A DNA stretch of 63,613 nt from JAKFDK01 sp036676195 (lineage in GTDB: Bacteria > Bacillota > Sulfobacillia > Symbiobacteriales > ZC4RG38), in NCBI GenBank assembly GCA_036676195.1, contig JAKFDK010000095.1, positions 1-63,613 on the forward strand, given 5' to 3'. The position numbers and the translations under genes are program-made. Within the stretch, counting starts at the first letter, position 1. The number at the start of each line of letters is the position of its first letter. Below, one piece after another: positions 48,837 through 57,555 of this stretch. The notes below the pieces were generated by a model, which saw nothing but the letters and a program-made list of their open reading frames with translations, was not told the DNA's origin and did no database searches.

Positions 48837-49846
48837 GCCGACACCTCCGTTTGCACCGGTTGCCCGTCTGCACGAGCCGGCCGCCCGCCGGCCGCACCGG
48901 TGCAAAGCGGCAACGGCTGCGGACTCCCACCGGAAGGGGGGATGTCCCAGACCTGTTCCACCGTGCCCGGCCCGGCCCGCCGTGACAGCAGGGCCACCCG
49001 GCGGAAGATTCCGCCGGAAAGCAGTCCCCGCAGGGAGGGCCGCCGCAAGGCCTCGACCAGGCTGCCGGCGTGGGCGGTGGCCAACACTGCCACTCCGGCC
49101 AGGGCCGCCTCTTCGACCGCCCGGGCATCTTCGTCCCGCCCGATCTCGTCCACCGCCAGTACTTGCGGCGACAGGGCGCGGATGCAGAGCATCATACCCT
49201 CGGCTTTGGGGCAGCCATCGAGCACATCGGTCCGGGGTCCCAGGTCCAGCCGGGGTTGTCCGCCGGCACAGCCCGCCAGTTCGGAACGTTCGTCCACCAC
49301 CGCCACCTTGCACCGGCCCTGACCGGCGGCCAGCCGCACCAGATCTCGGAGCAAAGTCGTCTTGCCGGCCTGGGGCGCCGATAACAGCAGGGTGCTGAGG
49401 ACCTCGCCGCCCCGGAATACGTGGGGCCACAGGGGCAGGGCCACCCCGGGCACCGACCGGGCCAGGCGCAGGTTCAGGCCCGTCACCGGCCTGACCGCCT
49501 GCAGCCGCCCCCCGCTCACCAGCGCCCGACCACTGATGCCCACCCGGTGACCGCCGGGCAGGGTAATGAAGCCCCCGCGCAGTTCCTCTTCCCAGGCGTA
49601 TACGGAGCCCCGGCACAGGAGCTGAAAGGCGTGCTCGACCTCGTCGGCTGTGACCGGACGCCCGTTCCGGGCTTCCGGACTCAGTCCGCCGCCGGCGGTG
49701 ACAAAACTGTCGGCCCCGCCCAGCACCAGGTGGATGGGCTGTCCACTGCGCAGCCGGATCTCCTCCAGGCCCGGTCCGGCCCGGCGGGCCGCCTCCTGCA
49801 CCAGCGGGCGCAGGGCGGGCGCCAGGTACCCCAGCAGGTCGTCCAC
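48824..49846 (-). CDS. spoIIIAA: Stage III sporulation protein AA (secretion-type ATPase)
   Basis: 340 residues from the GTG at 49844-49846 behind GGGAGGT. R3H/VirB11-like ATPase thought to energise the SpoIIIA channel. LEEIRLRSGQPIHLVL, Walker A APQAGKTT, VVDERSELAG, GMMLCIRALSPQVLAVDEIGRDEDARAVEEAALAGVAVLATAHA. The Walker A has AQ-AGKTT rather than the common PxGxGKTT, as in the family. First gene of the eight-gene operon. Confidence 0.95.
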   Translation of the reverse strand: MDDLLGYLAPALRPLVQEAARRAGPGLEEIRLRSGQPIHLVLGGADSFVTAGGGLSPEARNGRPVTADEVEHAFQLLCRGSVYAWEEELRGGFITLPGGHRVGISGRALVSGGRLQAVRPVTGLNLRLARSVPGVALPLWPHVFRGGEVLSTLLLSAPQAGKTTLLRDLVRLAAGQGRCKVAVVDERSELAGCAGGQPRLDLGPRTDVLDGCPKAEGMMLCIRALSPQVLAVDEIGRDEDARAVEEAALAGVAVLATAHAGSLVEALRRPSLRGLLSGGIFRRVALLSRRAGPGTVEQVWDIPPSGGSPQPLPLCTGAAGGRPARADGQPVQTEVSACGC

Positions 49847-49866
49847 CAGGTTCACCTCCCACCCCC

Positions 49867-49897
49867 ATGCATACGCGCCCGGCGGAGCGGTTATGAC
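49867..49897 (-). promoter_or_regulatory. Possible SigE promoter of the spoIIIA operon
   Basis: On the minus strand GTCATAAC (49890-49897), a 14-base spacer, then CGTATGCAT (49867-49875). The -35 element is close to the SigE consensus and the -10 is only fair. In Bacillus subtilis this operon is SigE-dependent. It would give a short leader before the GTG at 49846. Confidence 0.35.
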
Positions 49898-49941
49898 CAC
49901 CGCCACCAGGCACGAGGACGGAAGGGGCGCAAACGCAAACC

Positions 49942-49981
49942 AGAAGAAGGGCGACCGCTCTCGAGCGGTCGCCCTTCTTCT
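49942..49981 (-). terminator. Strong hairpin upstream of spoIIIA
   Basis: 19-bp perfect arms (49942-49960 and 49963-49981, starting AGAAGAAGGGCGACCGCT) with almost no loop. It probably ends the long transcript running from amiE to the MOSC gene. The minus-strand sequence after it has GGTTTGCGTTTG but no clean T-run. Confidence 0.7.
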
Positions 49982-50042
49982 GCTTCTCGAAGAGCCAGTT
50001 TTCGTTGGCGGCAAAAGCAACAGTGCCACCTTTGACACCAGG

Positions 50043-50161
50043 CTTCTTCCAGTTTCTTGAGGTACGTGGTTCGGTCCCGGCGGTGAGCTCAGTCCATTTT
50101 TGCCACCTCGCAGGCGCCGTGGACTGGGCAAAACCGGACGTTTCTGCAAAACGGGAAGAAA
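50043..50161. repeat. Inverted-repeat element, copy B (short form)
   Basis: Ends CTTCTTCCAGTTT (50043-50055) and AAACGGGAAGAAA (50149-50161) are inverted copies of each other, and the inner hairpin pairs 50092-50104 with 50127-50139. It matches copy A at 162-587 in both its outer and inner parts but lacks about 300 bases of the interior. It lies between spoIIIA and the MOSC gene. The rest of 49982-50374 holds nothing I recognise. Confidence 0.55.
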
Positions 50162-50374
50162 CCTCCGTGTGGCGGGCTTGAGTTGGGGATACGAGAGATC
50201 GTGCCGCCACCACCAGGTAGAGTGACGGGGAGAATGGGCTTCCAGCGCCTCACATTGTCGGTTTTGCCGCCACCGAAATTCTTGCGTCCCCCCTCCGAGC
50301 AACGGCACTGGGCTGGCAGACAACCAGTGTCCGCACTAAACATGGCAAGCCACAGGCGGTGCTGGAGGCAGAAC

Positions 50375-51037
50375 TCAGTGCTTGGTCATGGCCAGTGTTT
50401 CGCGCCAGGACCGGGACAGCAGGCCGCAGGCGGCCAGGGCCGCGGCGGCGTCTCGGTCGTGTGTTCGGCGCGCCATGATTCTGGAAGCCAGGGCCACGGT
50501 CCATTGCGGGTACGGACGCTCCAGGAGGGTAATGGGCAGACCAGGCTCAATGGATCCTTCGGTAAGCACCCGGGAATACCAGCCAGTGCGGCCGGTCGCT
50601 TGCACACGTGCCACCAGATCTGCCACCTGCCAGCGGCGGGCCAGCTTCCAACACGGCGAGCGCGGTTGGGAGACCTGCAGGCGCACCGGGCCAAGGCCAT
50701 AAATATCGCCGATACACACGTTTTCCTCGGAGAAGCCGGTCACGGTAAGGTTCTCACCAAAGCCGCCATAGGGCAGATCGGGCCGTTGCAGTTCCGCGCG
50801 CCAGCGGGAGTAGTGGCCGGCATGATACACCAACACAGCCTTGTCCGGCCCACCGTGGTTCTCCAGGTCGGCCTGTCCGTCACCGGTGAGGTTGGTTGGC
50901 CCCACCCAGACGGAACTAACCACCGGCACCTTGCCAATACCGGAGAACCAGGGGCCGTCGGCGCGGGTGGCACTGTTCGCGTTGCCCAGTTGCCGTGGCA
51001 GCCCGACCTGAATGGAAATCACCCGTGATTCCTGCAT
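50375..51037 (-). CDS. MOSC domain protein (YiiM-like)
   Basis: 220 residues. MOSC domain: VGPTNLTGDGQADLENHGGPDKAVLVYHAGHYSRWRAEL, PYGGFGENLTVTGFSEENVCIGDIYGLGPVRLQVSQPRSPCWKLARRW, with the conserved Cys, then GRTGWYSRVLTEG. The YiiM-type relatives reduce N-hydroxylated compounds with a molybdenum cofactor. It is the last gene of the row that starts at amiE, 18 bases after the broken acs gene. Confidence 0.9.
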   Translation of the reverse strand: MQESRVISIQVGLPRQLGNANSATRADGPWFSGIGKVPVVSSVWVGPTNLTGDGQADLENHGGPDKAVLVYHAGHYSRWRAELQRPDLPYGGFGENLTVTGFSEENVCIGDIYGLGPVRLQVSQPRSPCWKLARRWQVADLVARVQATGRTGWYSRVLTEGSIEPGLPITLLERPYPQWTVALASRIMARRTHDRDAAAALAACGLLSRSWRETLAMTKH

Positions 51038-51055
51038 GTTGGCAAGCCCTCGCTG

Positions 51056-51876
51056 TCAGGTCTCTTCGTACAGTTCCTTCAGCCTGGCCACCACCGTGGG
51101 GTCCGCCAGCGTAGTCGTATCGCCCAGGGCGCGCCCCTCGGCCACATCCCGCAGCAAACGCCGCATGATCTTGCCGGACCGGGTCTTGGGCAGATCGGCG
51201 GTGAAGATAATCTCTTCCGGCCGTGCCAATGGGCCGATCTTGTGGGCGACATGCGCCTTGAGCATCTGCTCCAGGGTCGGCAGCGGCTCGTTGCCTTCCT
51301 TGAGGGTGACAAAGGCGCCACCAGCTTGGACTGGCAGTCGTTCATCCGGTCCCGCAAACTCTCGGCGCTGAACCCGGCAAACACCACACTGTGAATGGCG
51401 CCGATCCGGGCACAGGCCAGCATGGTGATGGGTAACTCCGGGATCATGGGCAAGAATAAGGTGACCCGGTCGCCCTTCCCAACGCCCAGGGACTTCAGAG
51501 CGTTTGCGCACTTACAGACCTCGCGGTGCAGGTCCAGATAGGTCAGGACCCGCTCATCCCCTGGCTCGCCTTCCCAGATGATGGCCGCCTTGGTCCGCCG
51601 CCAGGAGGGCAAGTGACGGTCCAGACAGTTGTGGCTGGCGTTCAGCCTGCCCCCGGTGAACCACTGGGCAAAGGGCGGATCCCACTGCAAGACCTGATTC
51701 CACTTTCTGGACCAGTCGAGTTGTTCGGCCTGGGCGGCCCAGAACCCCAGCCGATCACGTTTCGCCCATTCATATAGGCTGTTGTCTTTCACGTTGGCCT
51801 GTGCAGCAACCCCTGGCTGAGGCGGAAATAAGCGGTTTTCCTGCAGGAGAGCCGCGATCCGCTCCGCCTCTGACAT
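51056..51876 (-). pseudogene. Acetyl-CoA synthetase with its centre deleted
   Basis: The frame opens at an ATG (51874-51876, AAGGGTG upstream) and reads as the N-terminus of Acs/AMP-forming acyl-CoA synthetase for about 183 residues (LFPPQPGVAAQANV, TYLDLHREVCKCANALKSLGVGKGDRVTLFLPMIPELPITMLACARIGAIHSVVFAGFSAESLRDRMND). At about 51321-51327 it jumps, with a frameshift, into the last 88 residues or so (GGAFVTLKEGNEP, then FTADLPKTRSGKIMRRLLRDVAEG). The central 370 or so residues, with the ATP/AMP-binding core, are gone. The catalytic Lys of the PKTRSGK motif remains. It cannot make an active enzyme. Confidence 0.85.
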
Positions 51877-52966
51877 CTTGATCACCCTTTTCAAGCAACT
51901 GCGAGGATTCCGGGTCAAACAGGTGCAGCCGGTCACAGGGGCAATGAACGGATACCGTTTGACCGGTGCGGTAGTCAAATGTTCCCGGCACCACGGCCTT
52001 GATGACCTGTGCGCCCAAACGCAAATCGAGCACGCTCTTGACGCCCAGTTGCTCAATGCTGATGATGACCGCATCGGTGCTCTTACCAGGCAGGTCCACC
52101 CGGATATCCTCTGGCCGGATGCCGACAATGGCCTGCCGACCGGCCCTGGCTACCCGAGCCGCCTGATCATTGGTCACGGTGAAACTGATGTCGAAGTTGA
52201 CGAGCTGATTCAGGCCGTCCTGCTGACGGAATTCGCACTCGAACAGGTTCATGGGTGGCGAACCGACAAAGGTGGCCACAAACAGGTTCGCCGGGTAGCG
52301 GTAGATGTCATCAGGGGTGCCCAACTGTTGAATTTGCCCCTCGCGAATGACGCAGATCCGATCGGCCAGCGCCAGTGCCTCGCTGAAGTCCGGGGTGGAG
52401 TAGACGATGGTCTGGCCCATTTCACTCTGCAGCCGCCTGAACTCGGCCCGCATTTCCATGCGCAACAGGGCGTCCAGGGCACTCAGAGGTTCGTCCAGCA
52501 GGTAGATGCGCGGGTGACGGACCATGGCTCTGGCCAGAGCCACCCGCTGCTTCTCGCCGCCGCTGAAAGTGCGCGGCAACCGGTGCAGGATGTGGGTAAT
52601 CCGCAGCAACTGCGCAACCCTGTCCACCTCCTTCTTTATTTCCGCTTCCGAGCGGCCCGCCACGCGCAGCGGAAATGCGATGTTGTCATAACCGGTCTTG
52701 TTCGGATACAACGCGAGATTGTCAAAGATCATCGCCACATCACGCCGGCTGGGATGCACGTTGTTGACAGGTTGATTTTCGATATAAACGGTCCCTTCCG
52801 TTGGCGTCTCCAGCCCGGCAATCAGACGCAGGCTGGTGGTCTTACCGGCGCCAGTGGGGCCAAGGAAGCAGAAAAACTCCTTATCAGCAACGGTCAGGTC
52901 AAATCCGTTTACTGCCACCTTGCGCCCGAATCGCTTGGTGACCGCTTCAAGTTGCGCCGATGCCAT
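51770..52966 (-). CDS. ABC importer ATPase A (GlpS/GlpT-like), degenerate Q- and H-loops
   Basis: 398 residues; the ATG at 52964-52966 follows TTAGGA. MalK-type nucleotide-binding domain plus C-terminal TOBE-like regulatory part. Walker A GPTGAGKTT, intact signature FSGGEKQR, Walker B IYLLDEPLSALD. The Q-loop Gln is replaced (AMIFDNLALYP) and the switch His is missing (YSTPDFSEALALADR in place of the usual THDQxEA). After HLFDPESSQLLEKGD the frame continues for about 35 residues unlike the family and overlaps the broken acs gene by 107 bases, so the original stop may be lost. Partner of the ATPase upstream. Confidence 0.9.
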   Translation of the reverse strand: MASAQLEAVTKRFGRKVAVNGFDLTVADKEFFCFLGPTGAGKTTSLRLIAGLETPTEGTVYIENQPVNNVHPSRRDVAMIFDNLALYPNKTGYDNIAFPLRVAGRSEAEIKKEVDRVAQLLRITHILHRLPRTFSGGEKQRVALARAMVRHPRIYLLDEPLSALDALLRMEMRAEFRRLQSEMGQTIVYSTPDFSEALALADRICVIREGQIQQLGTPDDIYRYPANLFVATFVGSPPMNLFECEFRQQDGLNQLVNFDISFTVTNDQAARVARAGRQAIVGIRPEDIRVDLPGKSTDAVIISIEQLGVKSVLDLRLGAQVIKAVVPGTFDYRTGQTVSVHCPCDRLHLFDPESSQLLEKGDQDVRGGADRGSPAGKPLISASARGCCTGQRERQQPI

Positions 52967-52970
52967 GTTC

Positions 52971-54098
52971 CTAACCCGCCTTCCCGATTGCAGCCTTGAG
53001 GGCAAATCCGGTGGTGCGATCGAACACGTGCAGGTGTCCCGAAGCAACGGTCAACCCGACCCGCTCCCCGCTTGGCACGCGGGCCCCCGCCGGTACGAGC
53101 ACCCTGAAGGTGGTCCCGGACACGTCCACATTCAAAATCGCGTCTGCACCCTGCAACTCCACACCGAAGACCTCACCATGAATCTGGGCCTGATCGGCGT
53201 CGGACAGGTGCAGGTGTTCGGGCCGCACCCCGACCCACACTTCAATTCCTGCGGGCAGTTGGTCCTGATCCCACACCGCCAGCAACTTCCCGTTCAGGCG
53301 AACGTTGGGCCGGATTAGAACGCATCCGGACCGATCCCGGACCGATTGCACAGTAAACAGGTTCATGGGCGGCGACCCGATGAACCCGGCCACAAAGATG
53401 TTCACTGGGCTGGCATAGATCTCCCGGGGGGTGCCGAACTGCTGCAGATTTCCCCCTTCCATCACGGCGATCCGGTCAGCCAGGGACAATGCCTCAATCT
53501 GGTCATGGGTCACGTAAATCACGGTCTGGCGCGTCGCCGCCTGGATTCGCCGCAGTTCCATGCGCATTTGCAGGCGCATGGCCGCCTCCAGGTTGCTCAG
53601 GGGCTCGTCCAACAGCATGATAGGCGGCCTGGTGATCAACGTGCGTCCGATGGCCACCCGCTGGAGTTCGCTCACGCTCAACTGACTGGTTGGGGTGGTC
53701 AGTACCTTGTCCAACCCCATCAGTTCCGCAATGCGCTCCACTTCGGCACGGATTTGACTCTTGGGCAAGTGCCGAATCTGCAGGCCGAAGGCCAGATTCT
53801 GGTACGTATTCATGTGCGTGAAAACGGCATAGTCCTGAAAAACCAACCCGACGTTGCGCCGGCCCGCCGGCAGGTGTGTGACTGGCCGCCCATCGATCCG
53901 GACTTCACCACTTGTGGGGTCTTCCAAACCGGCCACCATGTTCAGGGCGGTGGACTTGCCACAGCCCGACGGGCCGAGCAGTGCCACTGTTTCGCCCTCT
54001 TCAACAGCCAGGGAGAGGCCATGGACAGCGGTGAAATCGAGCTCGTTGGTTATTCCCTTGTATACCTTCCGAACATTATCCAGTTCGAGCTTGGCCAC
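52971..54098 (-). CDS. ABC importer ATPase B (GlpS/GlpT-like), degenerate signature motif
   Basis: 375 residues from the GTG at 54096-54098 after GGAGG. Walker A GPSGCGKST, Q-loop VFQDYAVF, Walker B MLLDEPLSNLE and switch His in YVTHDQIEAL are intact, but the signature reads LSVSELQR instead of LSGGQQR. The C-terminal regulatory domain is present (VGVRPEHLHLSD, SGERVGLTV). It complements ATPase A, so a heterodimer would have one normal and one degenerate ATP site. Four bases before the ATPase A gene. Confidence 0.92.
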   Translation of the reverse strand: MAKLELDNVRKVYKGITNELDFTAVHGLSLAVEEGETVALLGPSGCGKSTALNMVAGLEDPTSGEVRIDGRPVTHLPAGRRNVGLVFQDYAVFTHMNTYQNLAFGLQIRHLPKSQIRAEVERIAELMGLDKVLTTPTSQLSVSELQRVAIGRTLITRPPIMLLDEPLSNLEAAMRLQMRMELRRIQAATRQTVIYVTHDQIEALSLADRIAVMEGGNLQQFGTPREIYASPVNIFVAGFIGSPPMNLFTVQSVRDRSGCVLIRPNVRLNGKLLAVWDQDQLPAGIEVWVGVRPEHLHLSDADQAQIHGEVFGVELQGADAILNVDVSGTTFRVLVPAGARVPSGERVGLTVASGHLHVFDRTTGFALKAAIGKAG

Positions 54099-54111
54099 AT
54101 GCCGGCCTCCC

Positions 54112-54975
54112 CTACCGCTTGATGGCACCAAACGTAATGCCGCGCACCAGGTAGTCCTGGATCATCATGCCAAAGAAAACCAGCGGAATCACCGCCAGGA
54201 TGCCCAGTGCCGCCTGCACCCCGTAGAGCGTCCCCATGGTAGCGCCAAAGTACTTGGACAGTTGGAAAGGAATCGTATTGATGTTGCTGCGGGACAGCAC
54301 CAGGGCCATCAGAAACTCGCTCCAGTTCAGAATGAAAATAAATAGGCTCGTGGCGCCGATTCCACCCTTGATGAGGGGAATGGTGACTTCCATATAGGCC
54401 CTTGGCGTGGACAGGCCGTCGACCATGGCGGCCTCTTCGATTTCTTTCGGAATTTCGTCGAGAAAGCTCTTGATCATCCAGGTGGAAAACGGAATGGTGA
54501 ACGCTGTGTACACAATGATCAGCCCGAAGTAGCTGTCAATCATCCGCACAAACGAGAACATGATCACAATGGGAATGGCAATCGCGATGGGTGGGAACAT
54601 GCGCCCGGACAGGATGACGAAGGGCGTTGTGTTGCCGCCCACCCGGTAGCGGGAGATGGCCAGGGCCGCCATTAACCCGATGACAACCGAGAGAAAGGTA
54701 CTGGACAACGAGGTGAGCAAACTGCCCCAGATGGCCCTGGCAGCCGATTCGTTCACCCGGCCGAGACCTTCACCCGTGAGGCTGGCGGGGTCGAACACGG
54801 CCCGATAGTTATCCAGGGTGGCGTGGGCGGAGATCCAGACGGGCGGATTGCTGACCCACTCATTCGGCGGCTTCAACGACGTGGAAACCGACCAGAAGAC
54901 GGGAAACAGCGCGACCATCAGGGCGACGCCAAGGATGATGCGGTGGTACCAGCGCAGACCCTGCTCATGCAGCAC
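54112..54975 (-). CDS. ABC importer permease, MalG/GlpQ-like
   Basis: 287 residues, six membrane spans of the sugar-type (CUT1) inner-membrane subunit. The coupling loop EEAAMVDGLSTPRAYMEVTIPLIKGG carries the EAA motif; the N-terminus ALFPVFWSVSTSLKPPNEW is typical of MalG-like subunits. Adjacent to the other permease (3 bases) and to ATPase B (13 bases). Confidence 0.93.
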   Translation of the reverse strand: MLHEQGLRWYHRIILGVALMVALFPVFWSVSTSLKPPNEWVSNPPVWISAHATLDNYRAVFDPASLTGEGLGRVNESAARAIWGSLLTSLSSTFLSVVIGLMAALAISRYRVGGNTTPFVILSGRMFPPIAIAIPIVIMFSFVRMIDSYFGLIIVYTAFTIPFSTWMIKSFLDEIPKEIEEAAMVDGLSTPRAYMEVTIPLIKGGIGATSLFIFILNWSEFLMALVLSRSNINTIPFQLSKYFGATMGTLYGVQAALGILAVIPLVFFGMMIQDYLVRGITFGAIKR

Positions 54976-54978
54976 AGG

Positions 54979-55926
54979 CTAGCGCCCCCCTTCTTCCTGG
55001 AGCTGATAGCGAACCGACTTGAGCATGCGCCAGACGATGACCAGCGTGAGCACGAGGATAATGAACGCCGCCGCTGCTGCGTAGGCCAATCGGAAGTCCT
55101 TGAAGGCCAGTTTGTAAAGGTAGAGGCTGATGGTTTCCGTGGCGACACCCGGTCCGCCCCTGGTCAGGATAAAGACTTCATCGAACAACTTGACCACTTC
55201 CATCCCACGGATCACAAAGGCGATGGTGATGACTGGCCGCAGCATGGGGAACATGACCCGCCAGAACACCTGCCAGGGGGAAGCCCCCAGAACCAGGGCC
55301 GCCCGAATGGGATTGGTGGGCAGTGCGTTCAAACCGCTCAGCAGGATCAGGAAGAACAGCGGCGTCCAGTGCCAGACCTCGGTCAGGATCACAGCCGTGA
55401 GTGCATAGCCCGGTACTGTCAGCCAGTCAACCGGTTGCACGCCAAGCCACCCGAGAATCTGACTGACCGGCCCTTCACGCTGGAACAGCAAATAGAAGGT
55501 GTAGCCGACCACCACCGGCATGATCATCATGGGCGTGAGCAGCGCCGAGAAAAGCAATTTGCGACCTTTGAACCGCCGCAGGAACAGGACGGCCAGCCCG
55601 AGCCCAAGGGCAAACTCCAACCCCAGGCTGGTTACGCTGATGAACGCCGTGCGGAACACGGCTCCGAGAAAACGCGTGTCCTGAAACAGCAAGGTTGCGT
55701 AGTTCTTGAGCCACATCCACCTGGCTGCCATGAGCCCACCCCGAACGGGCTGCCAGTCGGTGAAGCTGATGTAGAACTCCAGGATCAGCGGTAGGACCGC
55801 GATCACAGTCAGCACCAATTGCGCCGGACTGATCAATATCCATTGCAAAACCTTTGGAGAGTTGAGGGGGCCGGGGCCCCGGGCTGAGACAGCCCAGGGC
55901 CTCCGCCGGATATCTATCTGCGCCAT
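54979..55926 (-). CDS. ABC importer permease, MalF/GlpP-like
   Basis: 315 residues, six membrane spans with a basic N-terminus (RRRPWAVSARGPGPLNS). VLTVIAVLPLILEFYISFTDW at the start and the EAA-type coupling loop (RAALVLGASPWQVFWRVMFPMLRPVI) are typical. It follows the binding-protein gene by 20 bases. Confidence 0.93.
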   Translation of the reverse strand: MAQIDIRRRPWAVSARGPGPLNSPKVLQWILISPAQLVLTVIAVLPLILEFYISFTDWQPVRGGLMAARWMWLKNYATLLFQDTRFLGAVFRTAFISVTSLGLEFALGLGLAVLFLRRFKGRKLLFSALLTPMMIMPVVVGYTFYLLFQREGPVSQILGWLGVQPVDWLTVPGYALTAVILTEVWHWTPLFFLILLSGLNALPTNPIRAALVLGASPWQVFWRVMFPMLRPVITIAFVIRGMEVVKLFDEVFILTRGGPGVATETISLYLYKLAFKDFRLAYAAAAAFIILVLTLVIVWRMLKSVRYQLQEEGGR

Positions 55927-55946
55927 CGTCGTACCTCCCAGGTGGC

Positions 55947-57554
55947 CTAAACCTTCACCCCTGCTGCCTCAAGAATCGCCTTTGGGAAGGTGGCCCGGAG
56001 CGATGTCCACGCCTGAATCTGGGTGCTCCTGCCCATGCGCTCGGTGATTTCCTCCATTTCCTTCTCCGCCGCGGCCATCGACTGCTCCGGCGTCTTCAGA
56101 CCCATGACGGCCTCATGCAGGTTCTTGTCCAACGTTTCCCCATACTCGTTGCCACCCTTGAGGCAGAAATCCGGAATCACATGCACGATATTCTGCCTGG
56201 CCGTCGCCAGGTATGCCTTGGAGTAGATCTTTTCCAGATCCGGGTCATCGAAGTGCCCAGTCCGGAAGACATCGAAGAATCCCTGCGGTTGCGGAATCGC
56301 CCGGGTGCTCATCTTCGGGCTGAACATCCACTGGGCATACAGGTACGCCAACTCCGGGTTGGCCGAATACTTGGAAACGACCCAGGACCATCCGAACGGG
56401 AACATGGCGGCGTGGATGACCTTCCCGCCGATCTTCGTACCAGGTACGATGGCATTGACGATCTTGCCGGCCGTCTTGGGGGCAATCTTGGGATCGTTAT
56501 TGTACTTGTAGCCGGACGGCCAGAAGAAGCCGGAGAATGCCCTGCCCTGACCAAAGGCGGCATATGCCTCGGACCAGCCGAAGTTCTTGCTGTCTGGGGG
56601 CAGATACTGGTTCAGGGCTATGAGCTCTTTCAGTGTCTGGATACCCTCGGGGGAGTTGCCCAGGAACTTCATGTTGTCGTCGAAATACAACTTGCCCTTG
56701 CTGACAAAGCGTTGCATCCACTGCCACTTGACATAGAAGCGCGACCGGAACTCCAGGCTGCCAAACATGCCCTCGTTCGGCCGGTTGAAGAACTCAACCA
56801 ACTGGTCGTACTCTGCCCACGTTTCCGGCGGGGCCAGTTCGCGGCCGTACTTCCTTTTAAACACCTCTTTCTCCGCCGGGTCGTTCAGCCTGTCGGCCCG
56901 CATGAACAGCGTCCACTGGTCTCCGTCGGAGATGAGACCATACACCTTGCCCTTGTACAGACAGCCATGGGCCGACAGCGGATAGGGTACCGGACTGGGC
57001 CCGTTGTCGATCTCGGGATTGTACTTTTGCACCCACGGCGTGAGGTCATAGATCAGGCCGGACTCCGCAAAGTCTGGAATGCTGATAGGAATGGGCAGGA
57101 TCAGGTCGTAGGCGCCGGACTTGGCCACGGCCTCCTCCATGCCCTTGTCGTGAATCCTGTCGTCCGGCGCCTCCACAAAGTTGAAGTCCATACCGGTTGC
57201 ATCCTTCCACTCCTGGACGAACGGCTTCATGTTGCCCAGGGACCCGGCCGGGTAAAGGACGGTGAGGCTCTTCTTCTTCGCTGCGGCCGCCAGTTGTCTG
57301 GCCGCGTTCAGAGCCCGTTCGTCCGCCGTGGCGCCGGTCACGGTGACCGTCCCTGCGGCGGCGCCGTCGGCGGTGCCGGCACCAGCGCCGGAACCGGCAC
57401 CGCCGCCACCTTCGCCGCCGCAGGCGCTGAGCAGGGGAGCCATGACACTTGCACTGAGGCCCATATATGCAAGGCTACGAATCAGTTGACGGCGGGACAT
57501 GTGGCCGTTCTGAAATTGGGCCAGCAAACCTGGGACGTCTCTTCCCTCGGCCAT
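55947..57554 (-). CDS. ABC importer substrate-binding lipoprotein (GlpV-like, large)
   Basis: 535 residues from the ATG at 57552-57554. The N-terminus has a Tat-like SRRQLI, a hydrophobic stretch and lipobox LLSAC (near residue 43). Then come a Gly/Ala-rich linker (GGEGGGGAGSGAGAGTADGA) and a large type I/II extracellular binding domain (MalE-like, class SBP_bac_1: LTVLYPAGSLGNMKPFVQEWKDATG, GLISDGDQWTLFMRADRLND, FDDNMKFLGNSPEGIQTLKELIALNQ). The length fits the GlpV-type, polyol-binding lipoproteins of GlpSTPQV importers. Substrate unknown. Confidence 0.9.
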   Translation of the reverse strand: MAEGRDVPGLLAQFQNGHMSRRQLIRSLAYMGLSASVMAPLLSACGGEGGGGAGSGAGAGTADGAAAGTVTVTGATADERALNAARQLAAAAKKKSLTVLYPAGSLGNMKPFVQEWKDATGMDFNFVEAPDDRIHDKGMEEAVAKSGAYDLILPIPISIPDFAESGLIYDLTPWVQKYNPEIDNGPSPVPYPLSAHGCLYKGKVYGLISDGDQWTLFMRADRLNDPAEKEVFKRKYGRELAPPETWAEYDQLVEFFNRPNEGMFGSLEFRSRFYVKWQWMQRFVSKGKLYFDDNMKFLGNSPEGIQTLKELIALNQYLPPDSKNFGWSEAYAAFGQGRAFSGFFWPSGYKYNNDPKIAPKTAGKIVNAIVPGTKIGGKVIHAAMFPFGWSWVVSKYSANPELAYLYAQWMFSPKMSTRAIPQPQGFFDVFRTGHFDDPDLEKIYSKAYLATARQNIVHVIPDFCLKGGNEYGETLDKNLHEAVMGLKTPEQSMAAAEKEMEEITERMGRSTQIQAWTSLRATFPKAILEAAGVKV

Positions 57555-57555
57555 T

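Noticed and set aside
48321..50213. 630-codon frame containing spoIIIAB
   Set aside because: Only the last 171 codons code for SpoIIIAB; the rest is a shifted reading of spoIIIAA and upstream sequence.
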